From Floccifex porci (GTDB lineage: Bacteria > Bacillota_I > Bacilli_A > Erysipelotrichales > Erysipelotrichaceae): 64,000 nucleotides of DNA. Position numbers and translations under genes: made by a program. Below the pieces are notes generated by a model. That model saw only the letters and a list, made by a program, of their open reading frames with translations. It did not search any database and had not been told where the DNA came from. Shown piece after piece: positions 43,621-51,072 of the stretch (the stretch's first letter is position 1; every line of letters starts with the position of its first letter). Location of the stretch: assembly GCF_009696175.1 (NCBI RefSeq), contig NZ_VUMM01000007.1:1-64000 (forward strand), given 5' to 3'.

Positions 43621-44394
43621 TTAGTGACTTACCTTAATTTCAGGAACTGGAATTTTCATTTCCAGTTTTTTATTTTGAATGGTTTTATTTAATTCATAAA
43701 GTGTATTCCAGTACTGTTCCAGTTCAACCCAGCAGAAAATACCAATCTCAATGTATTTTTCCTTAATATTTTCAACCACAACATTTATATCCTGATCTTT
43801 TAATACCTGATCATTTTCTATTAATACACTTTCAAAAGCAGGCAATATATCTTTAATGTCGGCCTGTAAAGAAACTGGTACGGTTATATGAATTCTTCGT
43901 ATTTTATTTTTTGAATAGTTTGTGACAAATTTATTGATTACCTGTGAATTGGGTAAAATGACAATCTGATTGGATAAAGTTGTTAAAGTAACAAACATAA
44001 TTTCAATATTTGTAACGGTTCCTTCTTTATCCTCAACCTGAATATAGTCTCCTACTTCGAATGGTTTTGTGAATAAGATCTGTATTCCACAGGCAACATT
44101 GGCCATATTGTCTTTTAAAGCTAAAGAAATTCCCAAGCCGATGGCTGAAAAGGAACCAACAATAATTGATATATCCACTCCCAGACTGGATAAAGCAATC
44201 ACAATTGAAATCAAGCGGATCAGTACCGATGCACATGAGCCAAAAAATGTAAATACACCCTGATTGGAACTACGTCTGGATAAAGTAATGATTTTCTTTT
44301 TGACAAAGGGTCCAAGAATCCAGCCGATTAGAACAATAATGATAAATTCAGCCAGTTTATAGGCAACTGAGATCAGTCCTTCAATCGTTAACAA
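43621..44394 (-). CDS. mscS: Small-conductance mechanosensitive channel (MscS)
   Basis: 257 residues. Three membrane helices are followed by the MscS beta domain. The pore helix AIGLGISLALKDNMANVACG is recognisable, as are GDYIQVEDKEGTVTNIEIMFVTL and ILPNSQVINK. It releases solutes on hypo-osmotic shock. The only possible start is a TTG that overlaps the gltX stop codon (TTGTTAA), so translation is probably coupled to gltX. A TTG start is unusual for the window. Confidence 0.9.
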   Translation of the reverse strand: MLTIEGLISVAYKLAEFIIIVLIGWILGPFVKKKIITLSRRSSNQGVFTFFGSCASVLIRLISIVIALSSLGVDISIIVGSFSAIGLGISLALKDNMANVACGIQILFTKPFEVGDYIQVEDKEGTVTNIEIMFVTLTTLSNQIVILPNSQVINKFVTNYSKNKIRRIHITVPVSLQADIKDILPAFESVLIENDQVLKDQDINVVVENIKEKYIEIGIFCWVELEQYWNTLYELNKTIQNKKLEMKIPVPEIKVSH

Positions 44395-45854
44395 TTTGAC
44401 TCAAGATCCTTTTCTAATCGTTGTATTCCAATCTGGATACGTCGTAATGTTTCTTCTTTTCCCAGAATGTGTCCAATTTCCATAGCTCCCCCTGGGGTAA
44501 ACTGTTTTCCTGAAACAGCAGTACGAACTGGCCATAAAACACGTCCATTTTTCACTTCTAATTTAGCAGGCAAACTCATTAAAGCATCCTGAATATTCTG
44601 TGCATTGGACCAATCTTCCAATTGGGATAAAACAATATAAGCTTCTTTTAATGGCTCAATTGAATTTTCTTTAGTAGTTTTCATTTTTTTATGTTTATAC
44701 ATTTCTAAATCATAATCTGGCAATTCTTCAAAGAAATCAATTAATGGTTCAATGTCTTCTTTCGAAATGCGTTTGATTCTAGGCTGTACTAAAGAAGCAA
44801 TTTCTTTTAAATCATAAGGCTTTGTGATAATTTCTTCTAAAATTGGTTTTGCCAGTTCATAAAAAGAATCCAGATCCATTTTATTGATGTATTCCCCATT
44901 CATCCATGCCAGTTTATCAATATCGAAAATCGCTGGAGATTTAGAAATACGACTGACTTTAAAAGCCTTCAACAATTCATCCATTGTATAAATCTCCTGA
45001 TCAGTTTCGGGAGACCATCCCAATAAAGCAATATAATTTATGATTGCTTCTGGCAAATATCCTTTTTTAACCAGATCCTGGAAAGAAGCATCCCCATTAC
45101 GTTTGGATAACTTATGAGATTCATCTTTCATAACAGGAGGTACATGCACATAAGTGGGTCTATCCCAACCATAAGCATCGTAAATCAGATTGTATTTAGG
45201 TGTACTGGATAAATATTCATTTCCTCTTACAACATGAGTGATATTCATTGTATGATCGTCAATAATATTGGCAAAATTATAAGTTGGAAATCCATCCGAT
45301 TTAATCAGGACCTGTTCTTCCAGTACATCGGCATCCACATCAATCTGTCCATACACTTCATCATAATAAGAAGTCTTTTCCACATTCTCAATGGTCTGAC
45401 GAATGACATATTCTTCATTGTGATCCAATTTTTCCTGAATCTGTTCTTTTGTCAGATTCTTACATGGATCGACAAATTTAAAAGACTCTCCTGCTTCTTT
45501 TCTTTGTGCTTCCAATTCACATTCTTTACAGAAACAATAATGTGCACCATTTTTTTCAATTAAATCTAAAGCATAACCTTTATACATTGAAAGACGTTCA
45601 CTTTGAATATAAGGACCATAATTTCCCCCTACATCGGGTCCTTCATCCCAATTCAATCCACATGTTTTCAATGTATCATAAATAATATCAACGGCTCCTT
45701 CTACTTTACGTCCCTGATCGGTATCTTCGATACGTAAAATAAAATCTCCACCATCTTTTTTAGCAATCAGATATTCAAATAAAGCCGTGCGTAAATTTCC
45801 TATATGCATATACCCTGTTGGGCTGGGTGCAAATCGAGTACGAACTTTTTTCAT
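44388..45854 (-). CDS. gltX: Glutamyl-tRNA synthetase
   Basis: 488 residues, class I. The HIGH-type motif is RFAPSPTGYMHIGNLRTALF near residue 10, and the KMSKS-type motif is HKLSKRNGDASF. The zinc-finger region carries CFCKECELEAQRKE (Cys pair and partner). The long C-terminal anticodon-binding domain is present. In Firmicutes this enzyme usually also charges tRNA-Gln with Glu for GatCAB; a tRNA-Gln gene stands divergently 100 nt away. The ATG at 45854 follows AAAGGAG; an in-frame GTG at 45863 lies inside the SD region. Confidence 0.96.
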   Translation of the reverse strand: MKKVRTRFAPSPTGYMHIGNLRTALFEYLIAKKDGGDFILRIEDTDQGRKVEGAVDIIYDTLKTCGLNWDEGPDVGGNYGPYIQSERLSMYKGYALDLIEKNGAHYCFCKECELEAQRKEAGESFKFVDPCKNLTKEQIQEKLDHNEEYVIRQTIENVEKTSYYDEVYGQIDVDADVLEEQVLIKSDGFPTYNFANIIDDHTMNITHVVRGNEYLSSTPKYNLIYDAYGWDRPTYVHVPPVMKDESHKLSKRNGDASFQDLVKKGYLPEAIINYIALLGWSPETDQEIYTMDELLKAFKVSRISKSPAIFDIDKLAWMNGEYINKMDLDSFYELAKPILEEIITKPYDLKEIASLVQPRIKRISKEDIEPLIDFFEELPDYDLEMYKHKKMKTTKENSIEPLKEAYIVLSQLEDWSNAQNIQDALMSLPAKLEVKNGRVLWPVRTAVSGKQFTPGGAMEIGHILGKEETLRRIQIGIQRLEKDLESNC

Positions 45855-45914
45855 TGTATTCACTCCTTTTAACAGTTTAATTATACCTAAATGTTAATTA
45901 GTTTCAATATTTAG

Positions 45915-45942
45915 TTGATTTTTAAAAAAATAGTGGTATTAT
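45915..45942 (+). promoter_or_regulatory. Promoter of tRNA-Gln
   Basis: A -35 TTGATT (45915-45920), a 16-bp spacer and a -10 TATTAT (45937-45942) predict a start about 6 nt before the mature tRNA. Confidence 0.55.
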
Positions 45943-45954
45943 TATATAGCAACT

Positions 45955-46030
45955 TGGGGTATAGCCAAGCGGTAAGGCATCAGACTCTGAATCTGACATT
46001 TCCAAGGTTCGAATCCTTGTACCCCAGCCA
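45955..46030 (+). tRNA. tRNA-Gln, anticodon CUG
   Basis: A complete cloverleaf. The acceptor stem TGGGGTA/TACCCCA (45955-45961/46020-46026) is followed by G and an encoded CCA. The anticodon stem is TCAGA/TCTGA around loop CTCTGAA with CTG at 45987-45989. The T-arm is CAAGGTTCGAATCCTTG. It reads CAG codons. It is the only tRNA in the window. Confidence 0.93.
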
Positions 46031-46040
46031 TTGAAAATAG

Positions 46041-46064
46041 AAATCTCATGCATTCATGAGATTT
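46041..46064 (+). terminator. Terminator of tRNA-Gln
   Basis: The arms AAATCTCATG (46041-46050) and CATGAGATTT (46055-46064) form a 10-bp perfect stem with a 4-nt loop and a following T-run. Confidence 0.88.
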
Positions 46065-46082
46065 TTTTATTATACTGATACT

Positions 46083-46352
46083 ATGTACTATGTTTATATA
46101 CTGGAATGCTGTGACAAAAGTTTATATACTGGATATACAAATCATTTAGAAAAACGTATTAAAGCGCATAATGAAGGCAAAGGAGCCAAATATACAAAAG
46201 GAAGAAGACCGGTTTCTTTGGTTTATTTTGAATCCTTTCAGACAAAATCTGAAGCTTTAAAACGAGAATATGCAATCAAACAGTTTTCCAGAAAAAAGAA
46301 ACTGGAACTGATCAAAAGTTCCATTTTAAATCCAATTAAAGATAAATTTTAA
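46083..46352 (+). CDS. GIY-YIG domain protein (UPF0213/YhbQ-like nuclease)
   Basis: About 89 residues. It begins YYVYILECCDKSLYTGYTN with the GIY-YIG pair (YVYIL/LYTGYT), then the catalytic Arg and Glu in LEKRIKAHNEGKGAKYT and the C-terminal FESFQTKSEALKREYAIKQ. It is a small single-domain nuclease of poorly known role. The start at 46083 is the ATG fitting the family. No Shine-Dalgarno precedes it, and a TATACT at 46071-46076 would start transcription at the ATG itself, suggesting a leaderless mRNA. The longer frame starts in the tRNA terminator. Confidence 0.85.
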   Translation: MYYVYILECCDKSLYTGYTNHLEKRIKAHNEGKGAKYTKGRRPVSLVYFESFQTKSEALKREYAIKQFSRKKKLELIKSSILNPIKDKF

Positions 46353-46649
46353 AAGGCAATTGCGATCATAAATCATAGGTGCCTCTGGAAATATAAATAT
46401 CATTCGATATATATAATAGACAATCATTAGAAAACACCATAAATACAATAGTTTTATGATGTTTTTTTTCTTTTTATACAAAACTATACATAAAATAAAA
46501 CAAAGAATGGTTGGTATGCACATCGCATGATAATAGAGTGAAGTCTGAATCTGTCCTTTTATTAGATAATAGAAAGAAGTCATCATATTGCATCCTGGAC
46601 ATGGAATTCCGGTTAATTTCTGAAAAGGACAGGAATAAAATAGAGGCAC
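46326..46649 (-). CDS. DUF2752 membrane protein
   Basis: About 107 residues from a GTG start, or 120 from an ATG at 46688 inside the upstream gene. The DUF2752 signature is CPFQKLTGIPCPGCNMMTSFY, given here as CPFQKLTGIPCPGC, followed by two to three membrane helices. The GTG has AGAGG 8 nt upstream, but both lie in the terminator hairpin of the preceding gene. The function is unknown. Its 3' end overlaps the convergent GIY-YIG gene by 27 nt. Confidence 0.7.
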   Translation of the reverse strand: MPLFYSCPFQKLTGIPCPGCNMMTSFYYLIKGQIQTSLYYHAMCIPTILCFILCIVLYKKKKNIIKLLYLWCFLMIVYYIYRMIFIFPEAPMIYDRNCLLKFIFNWI

Positions 46650-46662
46650 AAGGAGTGCCTCT
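46642..46662 (-). terminator. Terminator hairpin that also covers the DUF2752 start
   Basis: The arms 46642-46649 (AGAGGCAC) and 46655-46662 (GTGCCTCT) form an 8-bp GC-rich stem with a 5-nt loop. On the minus strand ATTTTATT follows. The stem lies directly at the stop of the GYF-domain gene and includes the SD and GTG of the next gene. Confidence 0.7.
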
Positions 46663-47544
46663 TTATTGTGCAAATGTCTGAATATCATTTAATGTACTTT
46701 GCAGGATGCAGCAGGAAATAATTGAAAATCCAAATAAAGCCAAAACCATTGTGATAATGGAATCATCTGCAGCAACATAACCATTTGAAAAATGAAGGGC
46801 ATGCAGATTCTTACAGGCTTTATAGAAGAAATAAATTGTATAAATACCACAGGTTAAAACACTCAATAATAATACATTTCCTGCTGACATAGAAGACGAC
46901 TGGTTCTTACACAGAGTATCAACATCTTTAGCGATGGAATACAGCCAGTACAGCCCAAACAATCCACATGTTACAATCGATAATAATAAATATAATCCAA
47001 TGCTTTTTTTCTGAATATAGACAGGATTGTTTGCGGCCTGTGTTTCTGGTTTTTGGTTGGATTTAAGATAAATACTTAAAGGTGTATTCTTTACAAATTC
47101 CCAATCTTTCATACCATTTTGCCATACATAAGTATTGGCACCAATCACTCTTTGTTCAATTAATGAAACGATTGTGGATTCATCCACCGGACCAGACTGT
47201 TCATTGTTCACATTGATGTAATACCATTGATTTCCTGATTCTTCTGACTGTTTTTCTTCTACTTTTTCTGTTTGTACTTCTTCAGCATCTTCATATAAAT
47301 CACTTTTAGAATAAGGAATCCAATCTGGCATTGGTGATTTCCATACATATGTATTATTAGTGATTCTTCCCTGTTTATAGAAGTCTTTCATTTCCTGTTC
47401 AGTATATGTACCATTTGACTGATTATTTTCTACAAAATACCATTCTTTAATGGATTCTTTTTCTTCTTTTTCGATTTTTGTACCGCAATTTGGACAGAAT
47501 TTTACATCATCCGAAATTTGGGCACCACATTGTTTACATATCAT
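46663..47544 (-). CDS. Zinc-ribbon, double GYF_2 and DUF4234 membrane protein
   Basis: 293 residues. An N-terminal zinc ribbon (CKQCGAQISDDVKFCPNCG) is followed by two GYF_2-type domains. These are WYFVENNQSNGTYTEQEM...DWIPYSK and WYYINVNNEQSGPVDEST...DWEFVKN, and each has the Trp-Tyr start and the TYVWxxxMxDW core. The C-terminal half has about four membrane helices of DUF4234 type (YLLLSIVTCGLFGLYWLYSI; LLSVLTCGIYTIYFFY). GYF_2 domains probably bind proline-rich or membrane partners. The function is unknown. Confidence 0.85.
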   Translation of the reverse strand: MICKQCGAQISDDVKFCPNCGTKIEKEEKESIKEWYFVENNQSNGTYTEQEMKDFYKQGRITNNTYVWKSPMPDWIPYSKSDLYEDAEEVQTEKVEEKQSEESGNQWYYINVNNEQSGPVDESTIVSLIEQRVIGANTYVWQNGMKDWEFVKNTPLSIYLKSNQKPETQAANNPVYIQKKSIGLYLLLSIVTCGLFGLYWLYSIAKDVDTLCKNQSSSMSAGNVLLLSVLTCGIYTIYFFYKACKNLHALHFSNGYVAADDSIITMVLALFGFSIISCCILQSTLNDIQTFAQ

Positions 47545-47621
47545 AATATAAAACCTCCATGTGTATTATATCATGTTTCGTTAAAATCAAAAGTTATTTG
47601 AATATTTCACATATTATAAAA

Positions 47622-47647
47622 AAAAGATGTTTTATTGAACACCTTTT
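47622..47647 (-). terminator. Terminator of bioY
   Basis: The arms 47622-47631 and 47638-47647 form a 10-bp stem (with one G-U pair in the minus-strand RNA) and a T-run, overlapping the bioY stop region. Confidence 0.7.
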
Positions 47648-48132
47648 AATTTTAATGTAAGAAGATAAGCACAAATAATTTTTAATGCATCCCCAATCAG
47701 AAATGGAATGACACAAGACATTAAACTGGCCATCAGATCCATTTTTGTTAAAAACATAAACCAGATGGTTCCAATAATGTACAATACAATTGTCCCCAGG
47801 ATCATGTTTATGATTTTAAACCACGATTTTTCGACTTTTAATCCTGTAAAGAAAGCCAAAGCCAGATAACCAATAATATATCCACCTGTCATTCCAAAAA
47901 GAGTCACAAATCCACTTTTATATCCTGCAAATACTGGAAGACCAATGCATCCTAATAGAATATATAAAGCGGTGGCCATCACACCTTTTTTCCATCCTAA
48001 CCAGCTTGATGTGAACATAATCATAAAAGTAGCCAGTGAAATTGGAATTTCTCCTACAGGAATGGATAAAGGAGCTATAATCGAAATACTGGCAGCCATT
48101 AAAGCAATATAAGCTATATCTTTTGTTTTCAT
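47632..48132 (-). CDS. bioY: Biotin transporter S component BioY
   Basis: 166 residues with six membrane helices. It shows the BioY patterns PLSIPVGEIPISLATFMIMF, LLGCIGLPVFAGYKSGF and FGMTGGYIIGYLALAFF. It binds biotin in the membrane and works alone or with the ECF module. GAGGTG precedes the ATG. It follows birA by 58 nt and has its own promoter overlapped by a BirA box. Confidence 0.94.
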   Translation of the reverse strand: MKTKDIAYIALMAASISIIAPLSIPVGEIPISLATFMIMFTSSWLGWKKGVMATALYILLGCIGLPVFAGYKSGFVTLFGMTGGYIIGYLALAFFTGLKVEKSWFKIINMILGTIVLYIIGTIWFMFLTKMDLMASLMSCVIPFLIGDALKIICAYLLTLKLKGVQ

Positions 48133-48150
48133 ACTTTCACCTCGAAAACA

Positions 48151-48179
48151 AATATATAGAAAAAAACATATATTGTCAA
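48151..48179 (-). promoter_or_regulatory. bioY promoter
   Basis: A perfect -35 TTGACA (complement of 48174-48179), a 17-bp spacer, and a -10 TATATT (complement of 48151-48156). The -35 lies inside the left half of the BirA box. Confidence 0.75.
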
Positions 48180-48204
48180 CCTTATATTCATTATAGGTTG
48201 ACGT
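48173..48204. promoter_or_regulatory. BirA box (biotin operator) of bioY
   Basis: TTGTCAACC (48173-48181), 14 bp, and GGTTGACGT (48196-48204) match the BirA consensus TTGTTAACC-N14/15-GGTTAACAA with symmetric changes. BirA with biotinyl-AMP should bind here and block the -35. The right half-site overlaps the last codons and stop of birA (48191). Confidence 0.85.
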
Positions 48205-49159
48205 TTACATGTACTTCCCCTGAAGATACTTTTCTTTCAATTCCATTTTCAACGATAACCAGTTCAAAATTTTCATCTATGTCTTTCGCATACACTTTGG
48301 AAAAACCAGATGGTCCTTGAATATAAACTTCCTGATTTAAGATCATACTGTGATCTTTATACTTCTGGTAATATTCTTTTTTATCCCAATGATAATAATA
48401 ATTCATAAAAGAATTGATAAAATACGCCACCAGTTTATTTTTTCCGTCTTCAATTTTGGAATCGTAGATAGAACCTGCAATAGTTTCCAATTCTTTAGGA
48501 AAACCATTTTCAGGCATATAGACATTCATTCCAATGCCCATTACAACATAATCCATACATTTGTTTTCCATACTGATGGAAGCTTCCGTTAAGATTCCAC
48601 ATACTTTTTTCTGATTCACAAAGATATCATTGATCCATTTAATTTGTGGTTTTACATCTTTTACTTTTTCAATCGCATCACAACAAGCTACAGCTGCCAT
48701 GGATGTAATATTCGTGGCTTCCATTGGTGTCTTATCATTGGGTCTTAAAAGAATAGATAAATATACTCCACTTTCATTTGGTGAATAAAATGTATGCCCT
48801 GTTCTTCCTTTTCCTTTTGATTGAAAAGAACTCACAAGAATATATCCTTCTTTTTCATTCTGATTGGCTTTTTGAACCACCATTGTATTGGTAGATGTCA
48901 CTTCTTTTTCATAATGGATATCACAATGTACCTGAATGTATTTTTCAATTCCTTCTTTTGAAACAATATCATTTTCTAAAGATAAAGAATATCCTTTATT
49001 GGGTACAGCCTGAATATCATATCCTTCTTTCTGTAAAGACTTCATTGTTTTCCAGACTGCATTTCTGGAAATCTTTAATGCACTGGCAATGGCTTCGCCA
49101 CTAAAAAATTGTCCACGATTCTGTTCTAATAAGGTGATAATTTTTTGTTTTGTTGTCAT
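48191..49159 (-). CDS. birA: Biotin-protein ligase / biotin operon repressor
   Basis: 322 residues from the ATG at 49159. The N-terminal winged helix (SGEAIASALKISRNAVWKTMKSL) gives DNA binding. The ligase domain has STNTMVVQK, the biotinyl-AMP loop SSFQSKGKGRTGHTF, WINDIFVNQKKVCGIL and MGIGMNVYMP, then the C-terminal SH3-like domain. It biotinylates the BCCP of the adjacent decarboxylase and represses bioY. GGAGG is only 3 nt from the ATG, directly after the T-run of the oadB terminator. Confidence 0.95.
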   Translation of the reverse strand: MTTKQKIITLLEQNRGQFFSGEAIASALKISRNAVWKTMKSLQKEGYDIQAVPNKGYSLSLENDIVSKEGIEKYIQVHCDIHYEKEVTSTNTMVVQKANQNEKEGYILVSSFQSKGKGRTGHTFYSPNESGVYLSILLRPNDKTPMEATNITSMAAVACCDAIEKVKDVKPQIKWINDIFVNQKKVCGILTEASISMENKCMDYVVMGIGMNVYMPENGFPKELETIAGSIYDSKIEDGKNKLVAYFINSFMNYYYHWDKKEYYQKYKDHSMILNQEVYIQGPSGFSKVYAKDIDENFELVIVENGIERKVSSGEVHVNVNL

Positions 49160-49172
49160 AATCCTCCGAAAA

Positions 49173-49194
49173 AAACTCGGAATCCTCCGAGTTT
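49173..49194 (-). terminator. Terminator of the oad operon, abutting the birA ribosome-binding site
   Basis: The arms 49173-49181 (AAACTCGGA) and 49186-49194 (TCCGAGTTT) form a 9-bp stem with an ATCC loop and a T-run. TCGGAGGATT occurs both in the stem and at the birA RBS. The stem's TCCGA can alternatively pair with the TCGGA of the birA RBS. Confidence 0.75.
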
Positions 49195-50345
49195 TACATA
49201 CCAAATATTTTCAACATGAAACCAGCGGCAACGGCTGAACCAATAACACCCGCTACATTTGGTCCCATTGCGTGCATCAGTAAGAAGTTTTTTGGATTGG
49301 CTTTCTGCCCTTCTACCTGTGATACACGAGCAGCCATAGGCACAGCCGAAACCCCAGCGGAACCAATCAATGGATTGATCTTTCCACCACTTAATTTGCA
49401 CATAATTTTACCAAATACCAAACCACCGATTGTACTTAACATAAATGCTAACAATCCCAACCCAATGATCATTAATGTTTCTACGGATAAGAAAGTTGCA
49501 GCATTGGCTTTACATCCAACAGACAATCCTAATGCGATGGTAACAATATTTGTTAAAGCATTTTGAGCTGTATCACTTAAACGATCCGTTACTCCACATT
49601 CTCTGAATAAGTTTCCTAACATCAGCATACCAATTAATGGAGCTGTATCCGGAATCAATAGTACAACAAAAATCATAACGGCAATTGGGAAAATAATTTT
49701 TTCCGTTTTAGAAACCGTTCTCATCTGTTTCATTTCAATTTTACGTTCTTTTTCTGTTGTGATTAATTTCATTAGTGGCGGTTGAATCATAGGAATCAAT
49801 GCCATATAAGAATAAGCCGCAATGGCAATAGCAGGAAGATAGTCTTCTGCTAAACGAGAAGCAACCAGAATAGCAGTCGGTCCATCAGCTCCACCAATTA
49901 CCCCAATGGCAGCTGCCACTCTAGGATCAAATCCTAAAGCAAGTGCCAGTAAGAATGCTGTAAAGATACCAAATTGAGCTGCAGCTCCCAACAATAAGGA
50001 TGATGGACGTGAAATCAATGGTCCAAAATCAGTCATGGCTCCAATCCCCATAAAGATAATAGATGGGTAAATGGCATGCTGTACCCCTTGGTATACGACC
50101 CACATAAATCCAGGGCTGGATCCATCTGTCGGTGGATTCAAAATTCCTGTTCCTGGAAAGTTACAGAATAAGATACCAATTGCGATTGGAATCAATAAAA
50201 GTGGTTCATATTTTTTCTTGATTCCCATGTACAATAACACACACGCAATTAAAATCATGATCAATTGTCTTGGATCTGAGAAAAGACCGGCAAATCCACT
50301 GGATCCAAGAATTTTAGATAAAATCCCGAAAAATGATATATCCAT
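49194..50345 (-). CDS. oadB: Sodium-pumping oxaloacetate decarboxylase, beta subunit
   Basis: 383 residues with about nine membrane helices. It shows [19 protein letters not shown] with the Na+-binding Asp, [12 protein letters not shown], and [18 protein letters not shown] followed by [19 protein letters not shown]. It decarboxylates carboxybiotin on the BCCP and moves Na+ outwards. It is the last gene of the OadA-OadG-BCCP-OadB operon. Confidence 0.94.
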   Translation of the reverse strand: MDISFFGILSKILGSSGFAGLFSDPRQLIMILIACVLLYMGIKKKYEPLLLIPIAIGILFCNFPGTGILNPPTDGSSPGFMWVVYQGVQHAIYPSIIFMGIGAMTDFGPLISRPSSLLLGAAAQFGIFTAFLLALALGFDPRVAAAIGVIGGADGPTAILVASRLAEDYLPAIAIAAYSYMALIPMIQPPLMKLITTEKERKIEMKQMRTVSKTEKIIFPIAVMIFVVLLIPDTAPLIGMLMLGNLFRECGVTDRLSDTAQNALTNIVTIALGLSVGCKANAATFLSVETLMIIGLGLLAFMLSTIGGLVFGKIMCKLSGGKINPLIGSAGVSAVPMAARVSQVEGQKANPKNFLLMHAMGPNVAGVIGSAVAAGFMLKIFGM

Positions 50346-50355
50346 AGTCTCACCT

Positions 50356-50739
50356 CTATTGTAACGTTGCTAAAACAGCATCTGTCTGTACAGAAGCACC
50401 TTTAGAAACAACAACAGAAGTAATAGTCCCATCTTTAGGCGCTACAATTTCATTTTCCATTTTCATGGCTTCCAATACAAATAAAATATCTCCGGCTTTT
50501 ACTTTTTGTCCATTTGATACATTTACCTGTAAAATTGTACCTGGCATTGGTGCTTTAACAGGTTCGCCATCACCAGAGGCTGCTGGAGCTGCTGGCTGTT
50601 GTGCTGGAGCCTGCTGTACAGGAGCAGGTTGTACAGGAGCTGGCTGATCTTTTACCAGACCCATAAAACTTGCAGTGGCTTGCCCTTTTTCTACTTCTAC
50701 TTCATATTTTTTTCCATTCAACGTAATGACATATTTCAT
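50356..50739 (-). CDS. Biotin carboxyl carrier protein of the decarboxylase
   Basis: 127 residues. A beta-strand N-terminus ([18 protein letters not shown]) and a Pro/Ala/Gln linker ([19 protein letters not shown]) lead to a biotinyl domain with the modified Lys in [11 protein letters not shown]. It is separate from the alpha subunit rather than fused, as in glutaconyl-CoA and methylmalonyl-CoA decarboxylases (GcdC/MmdC type). It shuttles CO2 from OadA to OadB. Confidence 0.93.
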   Translation of the reverse strand: MKYVITLNGKKYEVEVEKGQATASFMGLVKDQPAPVQPAPVQQAPAQQPAAPAASGDGEPVKAPMPGTILQVNVSNGQKVKAGDILFVLEAMKMENEIVAPKDGTITSVVVSKGASVQTDAVLATLQ

Positions 50740-50740
50740 G

Positions 50741-51070
50741 CTAGTTATCCTCCAATAATCGAATCTTCTTAAAAATCAGGTTTTCCAGTGGAATCTGAGT
50801 TTCATCACTGATGATGGCCATAATACAGGCAGCAGTTTTTTCATCAACATCAATTAATTGAATTTCCCCAGTATATTCAATATTTGTTTTCTTTTCGACT
50901 GGTTTTTCTTCTACTTTAACAGGTTCTTCCACTTTTTTAGGTGTCATCATTTCAACCAGTTTACTTAATACATTAATAATAAGCATTAAGATAGCCAGCA
51001 TAATGAAGACAGTTGTAAATCCATAGAGTGCAATTTTTAAACCCTGAGTCACTGTCAATGATTCAATCAT
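50741..51070 (-). CDS. oadG: Oxaloacetate decarboxylase gamma subunit (OadG-like)
   Basis: 109 residues. A single N-terminal membrane helix ([22 protein letters not shown]) precedes a charged Lys/Glu/Pro linker and a C-terminal domain ([26 protein letters not shown]). It assembles the alpha subunit with the membrane beta subunit. It lies 1 nt from the BCCP gene and 2 nt from oadA. Confidence 0.85.
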   Translation of the reverse strand: MIESLTVTQGLKIALYGFTTVFIMLAILMLIINVLSKLVEMMTPKKVEEPVKVEEKPVEKKTNIEYTGEIQLIDVDEKTAACIMAIISDETQIPLENLIFKKIRLLEDN

Positions 51071-51072
51071 AG

